64,000 nucleotides of DNA from Leptospira soteropolitanensis (lineage in GTDB: Bacteria; Spirochaetota; Leptospiria; Leptospirales; Leptospiraceae), in NCBI RefSeq assembly GCF_026151655.1, contig NZ_JAMQPN010000005.1, positions 186,001-250,000 of the forward strand, given 5' to 3'. The position numbers and the translations under genes are program-made. Below, piece by piece: positions 7,139 to 17,209 of the stretch (the first letter of the stretch is position 1; the number at the start of each line of letters is the position of its first letter). The notes under the pieces are model-generated. The model was not told the DNA's origin. It was given only the letters and a program-made list of their open reading frames with translations, and did no database searches.

Positions 7139-9430
7139 ATGGACAATATGCGAAAAATGATTTTCATCTACTCAATGGTTATGGTTTTATTGTTCGGTTG
7201 TAAACCCGCAAAACTTTCGAACCCTTGTGATATAAAATCAAAAGATTATTTTTTCGGAACGCTAATCCGTTTTGTCACAGAAGATCGCTCTCCTTCATGT
7301 TATCCATCTTTCGATTTTCAAAATCTTTGGGGTGTCTTTCAAGGAACCTCAGGCACAACGAGTGTCAATGCAATGACTAGTTATAACGACCAAATCATCA
7401 TTGGTGGTAATTTCCAATTCGTTGGCCCCTCTACTGGGGAAGCCGTTTATTTAGAAACAGCCACGGGAAAGGTATTACCTAATCGTTATTGCCCTTATTT
7501 GAAAGTTGTGGGAGGTACACAGACAGCGATTTCCGATGGAAATGGCGGATTCTATATTGGCGGTTCTTTTTTTTGGGTCCAAGGGGAAGAAAGATACGGC
7601 CTTGCCCATATCCTTCCCGGTTGCCAATTGGATCGCAACTTTAATGTTCCAAAAGATACAAGTAGAGAAGTAAGAGCCTTGTTACTTATGGGTGACTCTC
7701 TCTATGTGGGAGGATTGTTTCCAACCTGGAGTGATTCAAACCAAAAATTCTTAGTTCGACTCAATCGTTATACTGGTGCCATTGATAACTCTTTCAATGC
7801 AAACGTAGACCCATCTGCTTCGGGGGTATTTGATTTAGAAACAGATGGCCAAGCACTCTATGTCTGTGGGGACTTTACGAGTATCGGCGGAGGGGCACAG
7901 CGAGGTATCGCAAAGTTATCTTTCCACTCAGGTTCCTTATTTTCCTCTTTTAGTCCAATTATTTCTGCAGGTACTTGCCTTGATTTGTATTATGGAACAG
8001 ATGCCAATGGAAGTCCGAACTTCTTTGTAGGTGGGGATTTTACGGCGACTTATAACTATGCGTTTTCCATTTATCCCGATGGAACTTTAACAACATGGAA
8101 TCCAGGTCCAAATGCTCAAGTCAATTCGATCCAACAGTATCAAAATACAATTTATATAGGGGGCCAGTTTAGTTTGGTTGGAGCTAGTGTCTCAACTGGT
8201 TTAGCTTCGGTTAACAATGGCACAGGTGGTATTATTACTGCAAATTATAATTTGAATGGCAATGTTGCCTCCCTCGGATTGCTCGGGGACACTCTATACC
8301 TAAGTGGAAGTTTTACTACGGTCAAATCCGTTGGTAGAAATTACATGGCAGCACTCAGCTTACCTAGTGAGTCAGTCAATGCATTTAATCCCAATCCTGA
8401 TGGTACGATCACAAACCCAGGTTCTGACTTCGTCTCTGCAGAAAATGGGGTTGTATTTGTCACCACCTCCATTCGTTCTACGGTGAATGTTCTCCCGAGA
8501 AGTAATTTTGCAGTATTGGATGAAGTGACAGGCGCACCAATTGAAGGAACACCTAATTTTGATTTTGCGATCAAAGCCCTGCACCGTGTGGGAAATCGAC
8601 TGTTTGTAGGTGGGTCCTTTAACAACGTGGCAGGAGAATCCAGAAATAGGTTTGCCATTTTGGATTTGCCATCCTATCAAGTGAGTCCGGTGAATCATAT
8701 TTTATCAGGCACTCCAGAAATTCGAACCATCACCAGTGACGAATCACAACTTTATGTTGGTGGTGATAGTTTAACGAACGTAAATGGAAATACAAGAAAT
8801 GGTGCTTTTGCATTAAATTTAAGTGACCTTTCCGTTAGTGGATGGAATCCCAATCTCGCTGGTAGTGGGGAGAACTTTCTTGTTGCCAATGATTTAGTGT
8901 TTCTCGGAGGTTTATATTCTGGAATAAACGGGGATGGTGTAACTACATCTTACCAAGCAGTGGACAAACTCACAGGAACTAAACGAAACATTCCATCCTC
9001 AACTAATTTTCCAAATAGCGGTGTCTATGCGCAAGCACTAGTTGGTTCAAGAATCTTTCTTGGTGGGCAATTTACAACTATTGGCAGCATAGGAACTTTT
9101 AACAATATAGCAGTTTATAATCTAACGAACCAATCTTACGAACAACCTAACCAAGTGTATGGTGACGGTATTGTATACCACATCGCAGCTTACCCAGATG
9201 GAAATATCCTAATTGGAGGATCCTTCACTGGTCTGAATGGAGCCACTGAAAACTATTCTTTTGGAGTTTTCAATAGTAACACCAATACTGTATCACCTTG
9301 GAAAAGCGGGTTCAATGATGTAGTTTATACTTCCATGTATAAAAATGGAAAATACTATTTGGGAGGTGCATTCACGAACGCACTGAGAAGAAGCAATGGT
9401 GGTCTCGTTCGATCGAACTTTAATGAATGA
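7139..9430 (+). CDS. Repeat lipoprotein, probable beta-propeller (copy 1)
   Basis: A 763-residue exported lipoprotein: the signal peptide ends in LLFGC with lipid-acceptor Cys21. An internal ATG three codons in (7148) is an equally good start. The mature part carries about 13 copies of a short motif of the form L-Y-V-G-G-x-F-x-x-x-G (for example LYVCGDFTSIGG, IYIGGQFSLVG, LFVGGSFNNVAG) spaced about 50-60 residues, as in delta-60/Kelch-like propeller repeats. Two propellers in one chain is inferred from the count. No catalytic residues are evident; surface binding is a reasonable guess. It is collinear along its whole length with the next gene, a tandem duplication. Confidence 0.8.
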   Translation: MDNMRKMIFIYSMVMVLLFGCKPAKLSNPCDIKSKDYFFGTLIRFVTEDRSPSCYPSFDFQNLWGVFQGTSGTTSVNAMTSYNDQIIIGGNFQFVGPSTGEAVYLETATGKVLPNRYCPYLKVVGGTQTAISDGNGGFYIGGSFFWVQGEERYGLAHILPGCQLDRNFNVPKDTSREVRALLLMGDSLYVGGLFPTWSDSNQKFLVRLNRYTGAIDNSFNANVDPSASGVFDLETDGQALYVCGDFTSIGGGAQRGIAKLSFHSGSLFSSFSPIISAGTCLDLYYGTDANGSPNFFVGGDFTATYNYAFSIYPDGTLTTWNPGPNAQVNSIQQYQNTIYIGGQFSLVGASVSTGLASVNNGTGGIITANYNLNGNVASLGLLGDTLYLSGSFTTVKSVGRNYMAALSLPSESVNAFNPNPDGTITNPGSDFVSAENGVVFVTTSIRSTVNVLPRSNFAVLDEVTGAPIEGTPNFDFAIKALHRVGNRLFVGGSFNNVAGESRNRFAILDLPSYQVSPVNHILSGTPEIRTITSDESQLYVGGDSLTNVNGNTRNGAFALNLSDLSVSGWNPNLAGSGENFLVANDLVFLGGLYSGINGDGVTTSYQAVDKLTGTKRNIPSSTNFPNSGVYAQALVGSRIFLGGQFTTIGSIGTFNNIAVYNLTNQSYEQPNQVYGDGIVYHIAAYPDGNILIGGSFTGLNGATENYSFGVFNSNTNTVSPWKSGFNDVVYTSMYKNGKYYLGGAFTNALRRSNGGLVRSNFNE

Positions 9431-9517
9431 TTGCAGAAATAATTTTTTTAGCAGAATGACCTAAATAATTCTCTCCCAAAGACTAGACACAAATTCTAAG
9501 AATCAGACTTTGTTTCT

Positions 9518-11797
9518 ATGGCTCGCTTGTATTCATTTTTTGGAATGATTATTTTTCTCACTCTTTCGGCTTCTCATTGCAAACCAGCAGATCTTGAAAA
9601 TGCATGTGATGTTAAATCCAAGGCTTTTCTTTTAGGAACTATCATTCGGTATGTAACCGGTGATCATTCTCCCTCTTGCCTCCCCTCTTTTTCTTTCTTC
9701 GACCAATGGGGAGTGTATGGCCCAACTGCAAGGGTCAATGCCATTACAAGCTACGAAGGAAAAATCATACTAGGTGGGGAATTTACGATGACAGGAGTCC
9801 CTACGGGAAGTGCTTCTATGGTAGATCCTATAACAGGTGCAGTCATTCCCAATCGTTCCTGCCCTCATTTAAAGGTGAAAGGCCTTACTAACGTTGCCAT
9901 CTCAGACGGATCAGGTGGGTTTTATATCGGAGGCGATTTTACGCATGTCCAAGGAATCAAACGAAGCCAGATAGCCCATATTTTACCAGGATGCCAATTG
10001 GACCCAAATTTCGTACCAGTCGAAGATCCAACAAGAAACATTACAGCCTTATCTTTATTAGGTGATAATTTATACGTAGGAGGAATGTTCTCAGGCTGGG
10101 GATCTGGATCACAAATTAACATTGCTTCAATCAATCGAATTACAGGCCATCTCAACCCTGGATTTCTCAGTCCGTCATACGATAATTCTGTTTTTGATAT
10201 CGTAACTGACGGTTCCGCTTTGTATGTTGGCGGACATTTTCAAAGCATAGGAGGAAACCCTCGTTACGGACTTGTTAAATTATCTCCAATCACTGGAGCC
10301 ATTGATTCGTCATTCACAGGACAAGCTCCTGCAGGTGGACAAGTAAACGATTTACATTTAGGGACAGACCACACGGGTTCAAACGTTTTATATATAGTAG
10401 GACCATTTACAGGTCAAGCTATGTCGTTCTATTTAAATGGAACACAAACTTCATGGGCTCCCAACCCAAACATGGAAGTTTATAAAATCAACCAATTTGA
10501 AAACACAATTTACTTGGGAGGTGAATTCACTACGATCGGAGTCTCACCTTCTAATTATCTTGTTGGCGTAGACAATCAATTGGGTGCCATCAAAGAAAAT
10601 TCCTTTGCTCTCAACAGTTTTGTTAGGAACTTAAATGTGATCGGAAACAAAATTTATATTCTTGGAGAATTTACTGAGGCAAAAGGACAAAAAAGAAACT
10701 ATGCGGCGAGTTTTGATTTACCAAGCCAAAACTTAAATCAGTGGGATCCAAGTTTAAACTCTTCTATTTACTTTCCAGCCGGAGATATCGTTCTTTCAGG
10801 CTCTACCATTCTTATTGGAAGTAATCATTCTGCAATCAATACAAAATTAAGAAACAATTTTGTTGTTTTTGATGAAGAAACAGGATACCCTGTAGATAAC
10901 ACACCAAACTTCGATTATTCGATCAAAGCTCTTCATATCAAAGATAACCATCTTTTTGTTGGAGGCTCCTTTGAGAATATCAACGGTATCCCTAGGGTTT
11001 CATTTGCCATTTTAGATTTGCCTTCTTACCATCTTAATCCTACCAACATTGGTGTTTCTCCAGCAGGGACAGATATAAGAACCATTACAAGTAACGAAAA
11101 CCAAATTTTCTTTAGCGGTTTTGGAATGACTTCTGTAGGAGGCCAATCTCGGAATGCTATTGCTGCTATTGATTCAAAATCTTTTGGCCTCACTGCCTGG
11201 AATCCGGACTTAGGTGTTAGTGGAAGTGCTAGCACTTTACTTGTTGTAAATGATCTTATTTTTGTTGGCGGAATTTTTAATAGTCTTAATGGTGATGGCA
11301 CCGTAATCAATTACCGTGCTGTAGACACGGCGTCAGGTGTTATGCGCCCTATACCATCAAATACTCATTATCCAGGAAACGGAGTCAACGGACAAACTTA
11401 TTTCGAAGGAAAAATTTATTTGGGCGGAATATTTACATCAATAGGTAGTTTAGGATCCTTTAATCATATTGCAGTGTTTGATACTCAAACACAAAATTAT
11501 TCCACACCTAATTATATTTATGCAGATGGGATGGTTTCTTCTTTAACAGCATCCCCAGAAGGAAAGGTAATCGTTACAGGTTCCTTTAGTGCAATTAATA
11601 GTAACTCAGCAAGTCAATACATAGCTGCTTTTGATGCCAAAACCAATTCCATTCTCGATTGGTCTCCTAACCCAAGTGATGTGGGAAATGCAAGTTATTA
11701 TAAAAACGGAAAATGGTTTATAGGCGGAGATTTTAACAATGCGTTCAATAAACCATACGGAGCCTTTTTTATTAGCGAAATGAACGAAAAAAAATAA
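9518..11797 (+). CDS. Repeat lipoprotein, probable beta-propeller (copy 2)
   Basis: A 759-residue paralogue of the preceding protein. The signal peptide ends in SASHC (Cys21); His before the Cys is unusual in general but tolerated in loose spirochaetal lipoboxes. Both proteins start the mature region with the same pattern (C-D-x-K-S-K, then GT-IR-VT, SPSC-PSF, WGV) and share the same order of about 13 GGxF repeats, with LFVGGSFENING near residue 485 matching copy 1. The 87-base gap between the copies has no obvious terminator, so they may be cotranscribed. Differences are spread along the chain, so the duplication is not recent. Confidence 0.8.
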   Translation: MARLYSFFGMIIFLTLSASHCKPADLENACDVKSKAFLLGTIIRYVTGDHSPSCLPSFSFFDQWGVYGPTARVNAITSYEGKIILGGEFTMTGVPTGSASMVDPITGAVIPNRSCPHLKVKGLTNVAISDGSGGFYIGGDFTHVQGIKRSQIAHILPGCQLDPNFVPVEDPTRNITALSLLGDNLYVGGMFSGWGSGSQINIASINRITGHLNPGFLSPSYDNSVFDIVTDGSALYVGGHFQSIGGNPRYGLVKLSPITGAIDSSFTGQAPAGGQVNDLHLGTDHTGSNVLYIVGPFTGQAMSFYLNGTQTSWAPNPNMEVYKINQFENTIYLGGEFTTIGVSPSNYLVGVDNQLGAIKENSFALNSFVRNLNVIGNKIYILGEFTEAKGQKRNYAASFDLPSQNLNQWDPSLNSSIYFPAGDIVLSGSTILIGSNHSAINTKLRNNFVVFDEETGYPVDNTPNFDYSIKALHIKDNHLFVGGSFENINGIPRVSFAILDLPSYHLNPTNIGVSPAGTDIRTITSNENQIFFSGFGMTSVGGQSRNAIAAIDSKSFGLTAWNPDLGVSGSASTLLVVNDLIFVGGIFNSLNGDGTVINYRAVDTASGVMRPIPSNTHYPGNGVNGQTYFEGKIYLGGIFTSIGSLGSFNHIAVFDTQTQNYSTPNYIYADGMVSSLTASPEGKVIVTGSFSAINSNSASQYIAAFDAKTNSILDWSPNPSDVGNASYYKNGKWFIGGDFNNAFNKPYGAFFISEMNEKK

Positions 11798-11800
11798 AAT

Positions 11801-12736
11801 CTATTTTTTAGACTTTCGTTTCAGAATTTTTTGTAAAGCTTCTTCGCCCTTTCTTACACCGAGAAGAGCAGTTTTGTATAATTTTGTTCGAATCGTTGTG
11901 GTAAGTTTGACCGGCAAAGGTCCATCTGGAGCGACAGTAATGATTTTTACACCTTTGGGAGGTTTCACTGCTATTTCTCTTGCTGCATTGAAGTGGAAGT
12001 GGTGAAGTTTACGCATCATCTTCCGAATTGTCCTATGTTTTGGAAAAGCAAGTAAACTAGTGAAACGAGTTAACGGACCAGATATATGACGAATTGGCGA
12101 ATTCATAATCACTACTATTTCTTTATAACCAGCTTCTATAATATCTTGGATAGGGAGTGGATTTAAAATCGCTGCGTCCGAATACAATCTTCCATTTAAC
12201 CAATGTTTACCTCGAGTCGCAATAGGTAGAGAGGTAGCAGCCTTCAAAAGGTCGAAAACATTCGAGGAAGTAGCTTTAATATATTCAATAGAATGTGTGT
12301 GTAGATTACTCACAGCGATGGCAAAATGCGGAACATTTTTCCTATCCAATGTTTCCGATTCCAATCGCACTTTTTTTCGAAAGATAAAGTCAATTAAGTA
12401 TTCTTGATTCAGTAGAGTTTTACCTTGGAAAGGATGAAAAAATGAAATCAGTTTCCTTCCTGACAGATCTCTGTACCAAACTGCCAGTGCCTTTTCACTT
12501 TTAACAGGTTCCTCTTTTGGCATGGATACATAATAGGCTGCCGCACAAGCTCCCGAAGAAACACCCACCACCAAATCAAAGTAATTCGGACGCAAAAACC
12601 GGTTCCAAGCGTGTAAAACACCACCCGAGAAGGCACCCTTCATCCCCCCACCTTCCACAAGAAGGGCTCTTTTGGTACCTTTTGCTTTCGGGAGTTTGGG
12701 TTGGTTTGATGATTCACTTACAACAGATGACTGCAC
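11801..12736 (-). CDS. Patatin-like phospholipase
   Basis: A 311-residue patatin domain. The oxyanion-hole loop EGGGMKGAF (28-36), nucleophile elbow GVSSG (58-62, Ser60) and dyad aspartate D187 in YSDAAILNPLP are all visible; the usual DG[AG] triplet reads DAA. It resembles the YjjU-type single-domain lipases that hydrolyse acyl groups from lipids. There is no signal peptide or membrane segment, so it is probably cytoplasmic or peripherally bound. It converges with the repeat lipoprotein upstream across three bases. Confidence 0.87.
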   Translation of the reverse strand: MQSSVVSESSNQPKLPKAKGTKRALLVEGGGMKGAFSGGVLHAWNRFLRPNYFDLVVGVSSGACAAAYYVSMPKEEPVKSEKALAVWYRDLSGRKLISFFHPFQGKTLLNQEYLIDFIFRKKVRLESETLDRKNVPHFAIAVSNLHTHSIEYIKATSSNVFDLLKAATSLPIATRGKHWLNGRLYSDAAILNPLPIQDIIEAGYKEIVVIMNSPIRHISGPLTRFTSLLAFPKHRTIRKMMRKLHHFHFNAAREIAVKPPKGVKIITVAPDGPLPVKLTTTIRTKLYKTALLGVRKGEEALQKILKRKSKK

Positions 12737-12913
12737 AATAATGTCAGGGTCTTTGGTCTACTTTCGGTTGCAAAAAATAATTCATAACATCCGAAGGTTT
12801 TCCCTCCTTAGGGGAATCACTAAAGACAATCTGGGTGAAATCCCTTTCAATCGAAAATCCGTAAAAAAACTTCCGTCCATACAATAAATTTCACTACATT
12901 AGCAATTGAATAT

Positions 12914-13477
12914 ATGATGCTCGGGATCAAAACGTTGCAAACAGAGGTGAATGGAACCATTGTCAAAGGCACCTTGCAATTGAATGCGATGGGGGCATAC
13001 CAATTGGATTTGATCTCTCCTTACAAAGGACCGATGTTTACTTTTTCCTTTCCCAAGATTTATCATGCACTTGGAGAGGGACATATTTCCGAAATTGACA
13101 AATATGCCATAAGCCACCTCCGCACACTTTTTTTTAAATGTGAGAGTTTCAAAAAGGAAATTCCTAAGTTCGAATCAGATTTAAAAAAGTTTTGGTTAGA
13201 AATAGAAACGATTTCAGTACTTTCCCCATACGAATGGAATGAAAAATGTAACTTTTTAAAAAAGGCCTTACAAGAAGGTTATATGGATGCAGACAGATAC
13301 GAGAAAACTTTAAACGATCTAACAATAGTAATGGAAAAAAAATATTTCGAACGTGAGAAACGATGCGAAGCTTTTTTATCTCAGTACCTTCCCGAGTATT
13401 CTCATCTTCAAAATCATTTTTCTTGGATTCAATTTTGTTATGAACTAACGGAAAAAAAACACCTACTCTTACTTTAA
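12914..13477 (+). CDS. Hypothetical protein, 187 aa
   Basis: Not recognised. The first 60 residues are beta-rich; residues 60-187 are helical and charged with scattered cysteines. There is no signal peptide or membrane helix. Two adjacent ATG codons (12914 and 12917) can serve as the start. The 177 bases between the divergent patatin gene and this gene hold no recognisable small gene. The next gene, a PilZ-like protein, follows after 101 bases. Confidence 0.65.
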   Translation: MMLGIKTLQTEVNGTIVKGTLQLNAMGAYQLDLISPYKGPMFTFSFPKIYHALGEGHISEIDKYAISHLRTLFFKCESFKKEIPKFESDLKKFWLEIETISVLSPYEWNEKCNFLKKALQEGYMDADRYEKTLNDLTIVMEKKYFEREKRCEAFLSQYLPEYSHLQNHFSWIQFCYELTEKKHLLLL

Positions 13478-13578
13478 TTTTTCCTTTTTCTTGCCAAAGA
13501 TTCGAGCTTACTCTTTACTTTCCATTAGGGACAGAAATTTATTTCCGTTTCCTAAAAAATAGAACTCGGAATTTAGCT

Positions 13579-14712
13579 ATGCGACCAATGGATCAAATCA
13601 CAGGGAAAGAACAAAAACACCATGTGATACTACACTACCTCATGAATCAAGAAATGAAGGCAAATTGGAATGGGCAAATCCAAACCATGACCGTCACACA
13701 GGAGTTACCTGGTGGCGAAGAAATCATAGTGGATTGGTCTGAGGTTTGGCCCATTGGACCAGGATCTTCTTTTATCCTATCGAAATTACTCGCGCGATAT
13801 TTAGAACTCCATTGCACATTTGTGAAACAACTTTCTCCTCATAAAATCCAACTCCATGTTGATAAAGTTCTTATCGCCAAAAAAGAAAGATTAAACCCAC
13901 GTTTTACGATTACTGAAGAAGGTTTAGTCAATGTAACCAATATTGTCAGCTCTAAAACCATCATTGAAGCCAACATGTTTAATATCCCAACTCTTGTACG
14001 AGTTAACTTTGAAGACTATCGCAAACGAATGATGATCAGATCCGGCGAAGCTGGTACAATGGATATTTTCAAATCAGGTATGGAACGAAAGTTTGATGTT
14101 GTCAAATCGACTCAAAAAATCCTATTCATCAAAGATGCTACTAGTGTAGAAAGTTACCGTTCCGACGAAGAGGGGTTTATCAATTATGAAGACGAAATTG
14201 ATGAACAAGTCGATAAACTTGCAATGATGGCTCGTGACAAAAAAATAAAGTCGGAACTCATTCTACCCATACTTTACAAAAATGAATTAGAAGAAATCAT
14301 CCCCATTGGATATTATTGGTTACAAACGAAAGAGAACTTCATTACGACAGATGATTTAACATTCTACCAAACCCAAATTGGCGAAATGATCGAAAGAATT
14401 AAAGATGCCAATCTAATGACAACCGTAGAAAGATTTCCAGTTTTGGACTTATCCACAACAGGTCTGAAATTACGTATTGCTAACAGTAGTTTGGTGGAAA
14501 CATTACCAAAACAAAAAGGTATTCTTTTGGAACTGGTTTTCAAACTCCAAACACCTTTTCGTTTTTTTGGAAAGATTGCTTGGGCCAAAAAAGAAGAATC
14601 TGGGGATTTACTTGTCGGAGTAGAATTTTCTGGAAAACGAACCTATGCAGAAAAAGTTCGTTTTGAAGAAAATATAGAAATAATCAAAAATAGTGGGAAG
14701 TCCGCTGCATAA
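13579..14712 (+). CDS. PilZ-like domain protein (Leptospira DUF1577-type)
   Basis: A 377-residue cytoplasmic protein. The C-terminal 95 residues look like a PilZ domain: LDLSTTGLKLRI fits the D/N-x-S-x-x-G core, followed by LLELVFKL, FFGKIAWAKK and LLVGVEFSG strands. The RxxxR arm that contacts c-di-GMP is not obvious before DLS, where the sequence reads TTVERFPVLDL with only one Arg, so binding is uncertain. The N-terminal two thirds matches what I recall of the Leptospira-specific DUF1577 family. An ATG three codons in is an alternative start. Confidence 0.7.
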   Translation: MRPMDQITGKEQKHHVILHYLMNQEMKANWNGQIQTMTVTQELPGGEEIIVDWSEVWPIGPGSSFILSKLLARYLELHCTFVKQLSPHKIQLHVDKVLIAKKERLNPRFTITEEGLVNVTNIVSSKTIIEANMFNIPTLVRVNFEDYRKRMMIRSGEAGTMDIFKSGMERKFDVVKSTQKILFIKDATSVESYRSDEEGFINYEDEIDEQVDKLAMMARDKKIKSELILPILYKNELEEIIPIGYYWLQTKENFITTDDLTFYQTQIGEMIERIKDANLMTTVERFPVLDLSTTGLKLRIANSSLVETLPKQKGILLELVFKLQTPFRFFGKIAWAKKEESGDLLVGVEFSGKRTYAEKVRFEENIEIIKNSGKSAA

Positions 14713-14715
14713 TTG

Positions 14716-15030
14716 TTAGCGGGCCTCTAATTTGATTGTTTTTGTAATTTTGGGAATTTCATAAGCGCAGATATAATATAACATTTTTAGGTCGATGTAA
14801 TCATAAGCTCTGGCTAAATCCTTTTCCCAAAGGCTATCAATTTTATCCCAAGGAAGGTTTGGGTACTTTTGTTTTTCAGTCTGTGGGATTTTTAAAGACT
14901 CAGCCTGGATATAACGCAGCATCTCCTCAGCAAAAAAACTATCGTGATCCCCTTCTTTAAATTCTTGGATTTGATTTCTGAAGAGGAAGGACTCAAGCTC
15001 CCGACAATAGAAAATAAACTCATAAAACAT
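14716..15030 (-). CDS. HepT-like (DUF86-fold) small protein, catalytic motif absent
   Basis: A 104-residue helical protein. The segment RYIQAESLKIP, then YPNLPWDKIDSLWEKDLARAYD and a Leu/Tyr-rich last helix ending in EIPKI, follows the order of HepT/DUF86 ribonuclease toxins (R-x-IGE-A, pdipW-x-i-x-x-mRn-x-x-x-H-x-Y, lp). The RN-x4-H-x-Y active site is not kept: the place reads WEKDLARAYDY. No MntA nucleotidyltransferase antitoxin is adjacent. I therefore call the fold tentatively and do not propose toxin activity. Confidence 0.5.
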   Translation of the reverse strand: MFYEFIFYCRELESFLFRNQIQEFKEGDHDSFFAEEMLRYIQAESLKIPQTEKQKYPNLPWDKIDSLWEKDLARAYDYIDLKMLYYICAYEIPKITKTIKLEAR

Positions 15031-15094
15031 TTGGTAATTCTAAAATTTGATTGGAATACGAATAGTTTTTTTCATTGGCAAAGAAATCTAAATC

Positions 15095-15502
15095 ATGAAA
15101 GTTCTACTTCGTATGAAGATCATATTCCGAATCGTATTATTTTCCCTCTTAGTTTTGGTCTATCCCATCCAATCTGCAGAAAAAGATTTCCAAATCATCG
15201 ATCTTGTTGTGGGCAAAGGAGAAGAAGCCTTTTCTGGTTCCTATGTGACGGTTCACTATGTGGGTAAACTTACAAACGGAACTAAATTTGATAGTTCCCG
15301 CGATCGCAACCGACCTTTCGAATTCAATCTTGGTGCCGGAGAAGTGGTTAAAGGTTGGGACAAAGGAATCAAAGGAATGCGAGTAGGCGGAAAACGAAAA
15401 CTCATCATCCCGCCAGAATTAGGTTATGGTAGTAAAAGAGTGGGAAACATCCCTCCTGATTCTACTCTCATCTTTGAGGTAGAGCTTTTAAAGATCTATT
15501 AA
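15095..15502 (+). CDS. Exported FKBP-type peptidyl-prolyl isomerase
   Basis: Residues 1-28 form a signal peptide (core IIFRIVLFSLLVLVYPIQSA); a second ATG at codon 7 could also be used. The rest is one complete FKBP domain: VTVHYVGKLTNGTKFDSS, FNLGAGEVVKGWDKG, MRVGGKRKLIIPPELGYG and PPDSTLIFEVELL, with the hydrophobic pocket residues of active FKBPs (Y, F, D, W, Y) present. Expected role is folding of exported proteins in the periplasm. It converges with the ABC permease gene 22 bases away. Confidence 0.93.
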   Translation: MKVLLRMKIIFRIVLFSLLVLVYPIQSAEKDFQIIDLVVGKGEEAFSGSYVTVHYVGKLTNGTKFDSSRDRNRPFEFNLGAGEVVKGWDKGIKGMRVGGKRKLIIPPELGYGSKRVGNIPPDSTLIFEVELLKIY

Positions 15503-15524
15503 GATCCAAAACTCATACTCATTT

Positions 15525-16286
15525 TCAGTTTTTGATTTTATATCCTGTGCGAAAAATAACCCAAGTCACAGTCAGACATAAAGTCAAAAACACAAGGATC
15601 ATGGAAATACTCACTGACAGGGCTACATCTGCTCTTTCAAAAAAACTATATCGAAATCCACTAACCAAATACAAAACTGGGTTAAACATACTCAGTTTTT
15701 GCCAAAATGGTGGCAACATTTGAATGGAATAAAAACTTCCTCCAAGGAATACGAGTGGTGTAATGACAAGCATCGGAATCATTTGAAGTTTTTCAAAACT
15801 GTCTGCCCATATACCAATCACAAAACCAAACAAACTAAAGCTAACGCACGTTAAAACAAGAAAAAATACCATTAGAATCGGATGATCTATACGGATTGGG
15901 ACAAAAAAAGATGCGGTAATGAGCATTAAAACACCGAGCATTAGTGATTTTGTAGCCGCTGCACCAACATATCCAATCACCACTTCCCACATCGTCACAG
16001 GAGCGGAGAGAATTTCATATATCGTTCCATTGAATTTAGGGAAATAAATTCCGAAGGACGCATTGGAAATACTTTCTGTGAGTAGCGACAACATCACAAG
16101 ACCCGGAACAATAAAACTTCCATAATGGATTCCGTCGATTTCTTGTATCCGCGAACCTATAGCCGATCCAAAGACAATAAAATATAAAGAAGTAGAAAGT
16201 ACAGGAGAGGCAATACTTTGTAAAAGGGTTCGAAAGGTTCTAGCCATTTCGAATTTATAAATAGAGCTAATTGCGTAAAAATTCAT
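15525..16286 (-). CDS. ABC-2 type transporter permease
   Basis: A 253-residue integral membrane protein with about six transmembrane helices in the ABC-2/NodJ arrangement ([20 protein letters not shown] and the LAxPVTxWEVVxGY-like segment [16 protein letters not shown]). It overlaps the ATPase gene by 4 bases (ATGA), so both form one exporter. Substrate unknown; drug or polysaccharide exporters share this architecture. Confidence 0.9.
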   Translation of the reverse strand: MNFYAISSIYKFEMARTFRTLLQSIASPVLSTSLYFIVFGSAIGSRIQEIDGIHYGSFIVPGLVMLSLLTESISNASFGIYFPKFNGTIYEILSAPVTMWEVVIGYVGAAATKSLMLGVLMLITASFFVPIRIDHPILMVFFLVLTCVSFSLFGFVIGIWADSFEKLQMIPMLVITPLVFLGGSFYSIQMLPPFWQKLSMFNPVLYLVSGFRYSFFERADVALSVSISMILVFLTLCLTVTWVIFRTGYKIKN

Positions 16287-17209
16287 ACAGCCTCCTGTAA
16301 CAATTGTACAAAGATTTCTTCCAGTGAACTTTGTTTTGTGCTTAAATCACTGAATTGGATTTTTAGTTTTTTCAAATCATCCAAAAGTTTGGTAATAAGA
16401 CTGCTATCATCCGAACGATCATAAGTAAATACTAGAGCAGAATTGTTATCAACAAGTTCTAATTCATACTTTGAAAGAGATTTCGGAATTTGTTTTAGAT
16501 TTTTCTTAAGTTCAATCCGAAGTTGTTTGGTTCCGAGCTGTTTCATGAGCCGATCTTTATCTTCAGTTAGGAAAATTTGGCCTTTTCTGATCACAGAAAT
16601 CCGATCCGCAATCGATTCCGCCTCTTCGATATAATGTGTTGTGAGGATAATGGTTACCCCATTTTTTCTGAGGGATTCTACAATTTTCCACATATCCTTT
16701 CTGAGTTCCACATCGACACCTGCACTCGGCTCATCTAAAAAAAGAATTTTTGGTTCATGTGACAATGCTTTGGCGATGAGAACCCTTCGTTTCATCCCAC
16801 CAGATAAAGTCATAATTCTTTGGTCTTTTTTGTCCCAAAGTGAAAGCGATTTTAGAACTTCTTCAATGTATTTTGGATTGGCTGGTTTTCCGTACAAACC
16901 ACGAGTAAAGGATACACTGGCCCAAACAGTTTCAAAAGCATGAACACTCAGTTCTTGAGGGACAAGGCCAATGAAAGACCTTGTTTTTTTGAAATCACTT
17001 ATGATGTCAAAACCATCCACGTTCACCTCACCTGAACTTGGTGAGACAATGCCACATATCAAATTGATTAAAGTGGTTTTCCCTGCCCCATTCGGACCAA
17101 GAAGAGCATGGATTTCGCCCTCTTTTACTTCCCAATAAACATCCTTTAATGCTTGGAATCCGTTGTCATAAGACTTAGAAACTTTTTTTAGAGTTAGGAT
17201 CGATTTCAA
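16283..17209 (-). CDS. ABC transporter ATP-binding protein
   Basis: A 308-residue ATPase of the DrrA/NodI/CcmA type. Walker A GPNGAGKT (38-45), signature LSGGMKRR (135-142), Walker B ILFLDE (155-160) and the switch His in LTTHY are all intact. The C-terminal 90 residues form the usual extra domain of these exporters. It sits between the permease and the ABC-F gene with 4-base overlaps on both sides, so the three are translated as a unit. Confidence 0.93.
   Translation of the reverse strand: MKSILTLKKVSKSYDNGFQALKDVYWEVKEGEIHALLGPNGAGKTTLINLICGIVSPSSGEVNVDGFDIISDFKKTRSFIGLVPQELSVHAFETVWASVSFTRGLYGKPANPKYIEEVLKSLSLWDKKDQRIMTLSGGMKRRVLIAKALSHEPKILFLDEPSAGVDVELRKDMWKIVESLRKNGVTIILTTHYIEEAESIADRISVIRKGQIFLTEDKDRLMKQLGTKQLRIELKKNLKQIPKSLSKYELELVDNNSALVFTYDRSDDSSLITKLLDDLKKLKIQFSDLSTKQSSLEEIFVQLLQEAV

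Noticed and set aside
14716..15030. A complete HepT/MntA toxin-antitoxin system
   Set aside because: The active-site motif is missing and neither neighbour is a nucleotidyltransferase.
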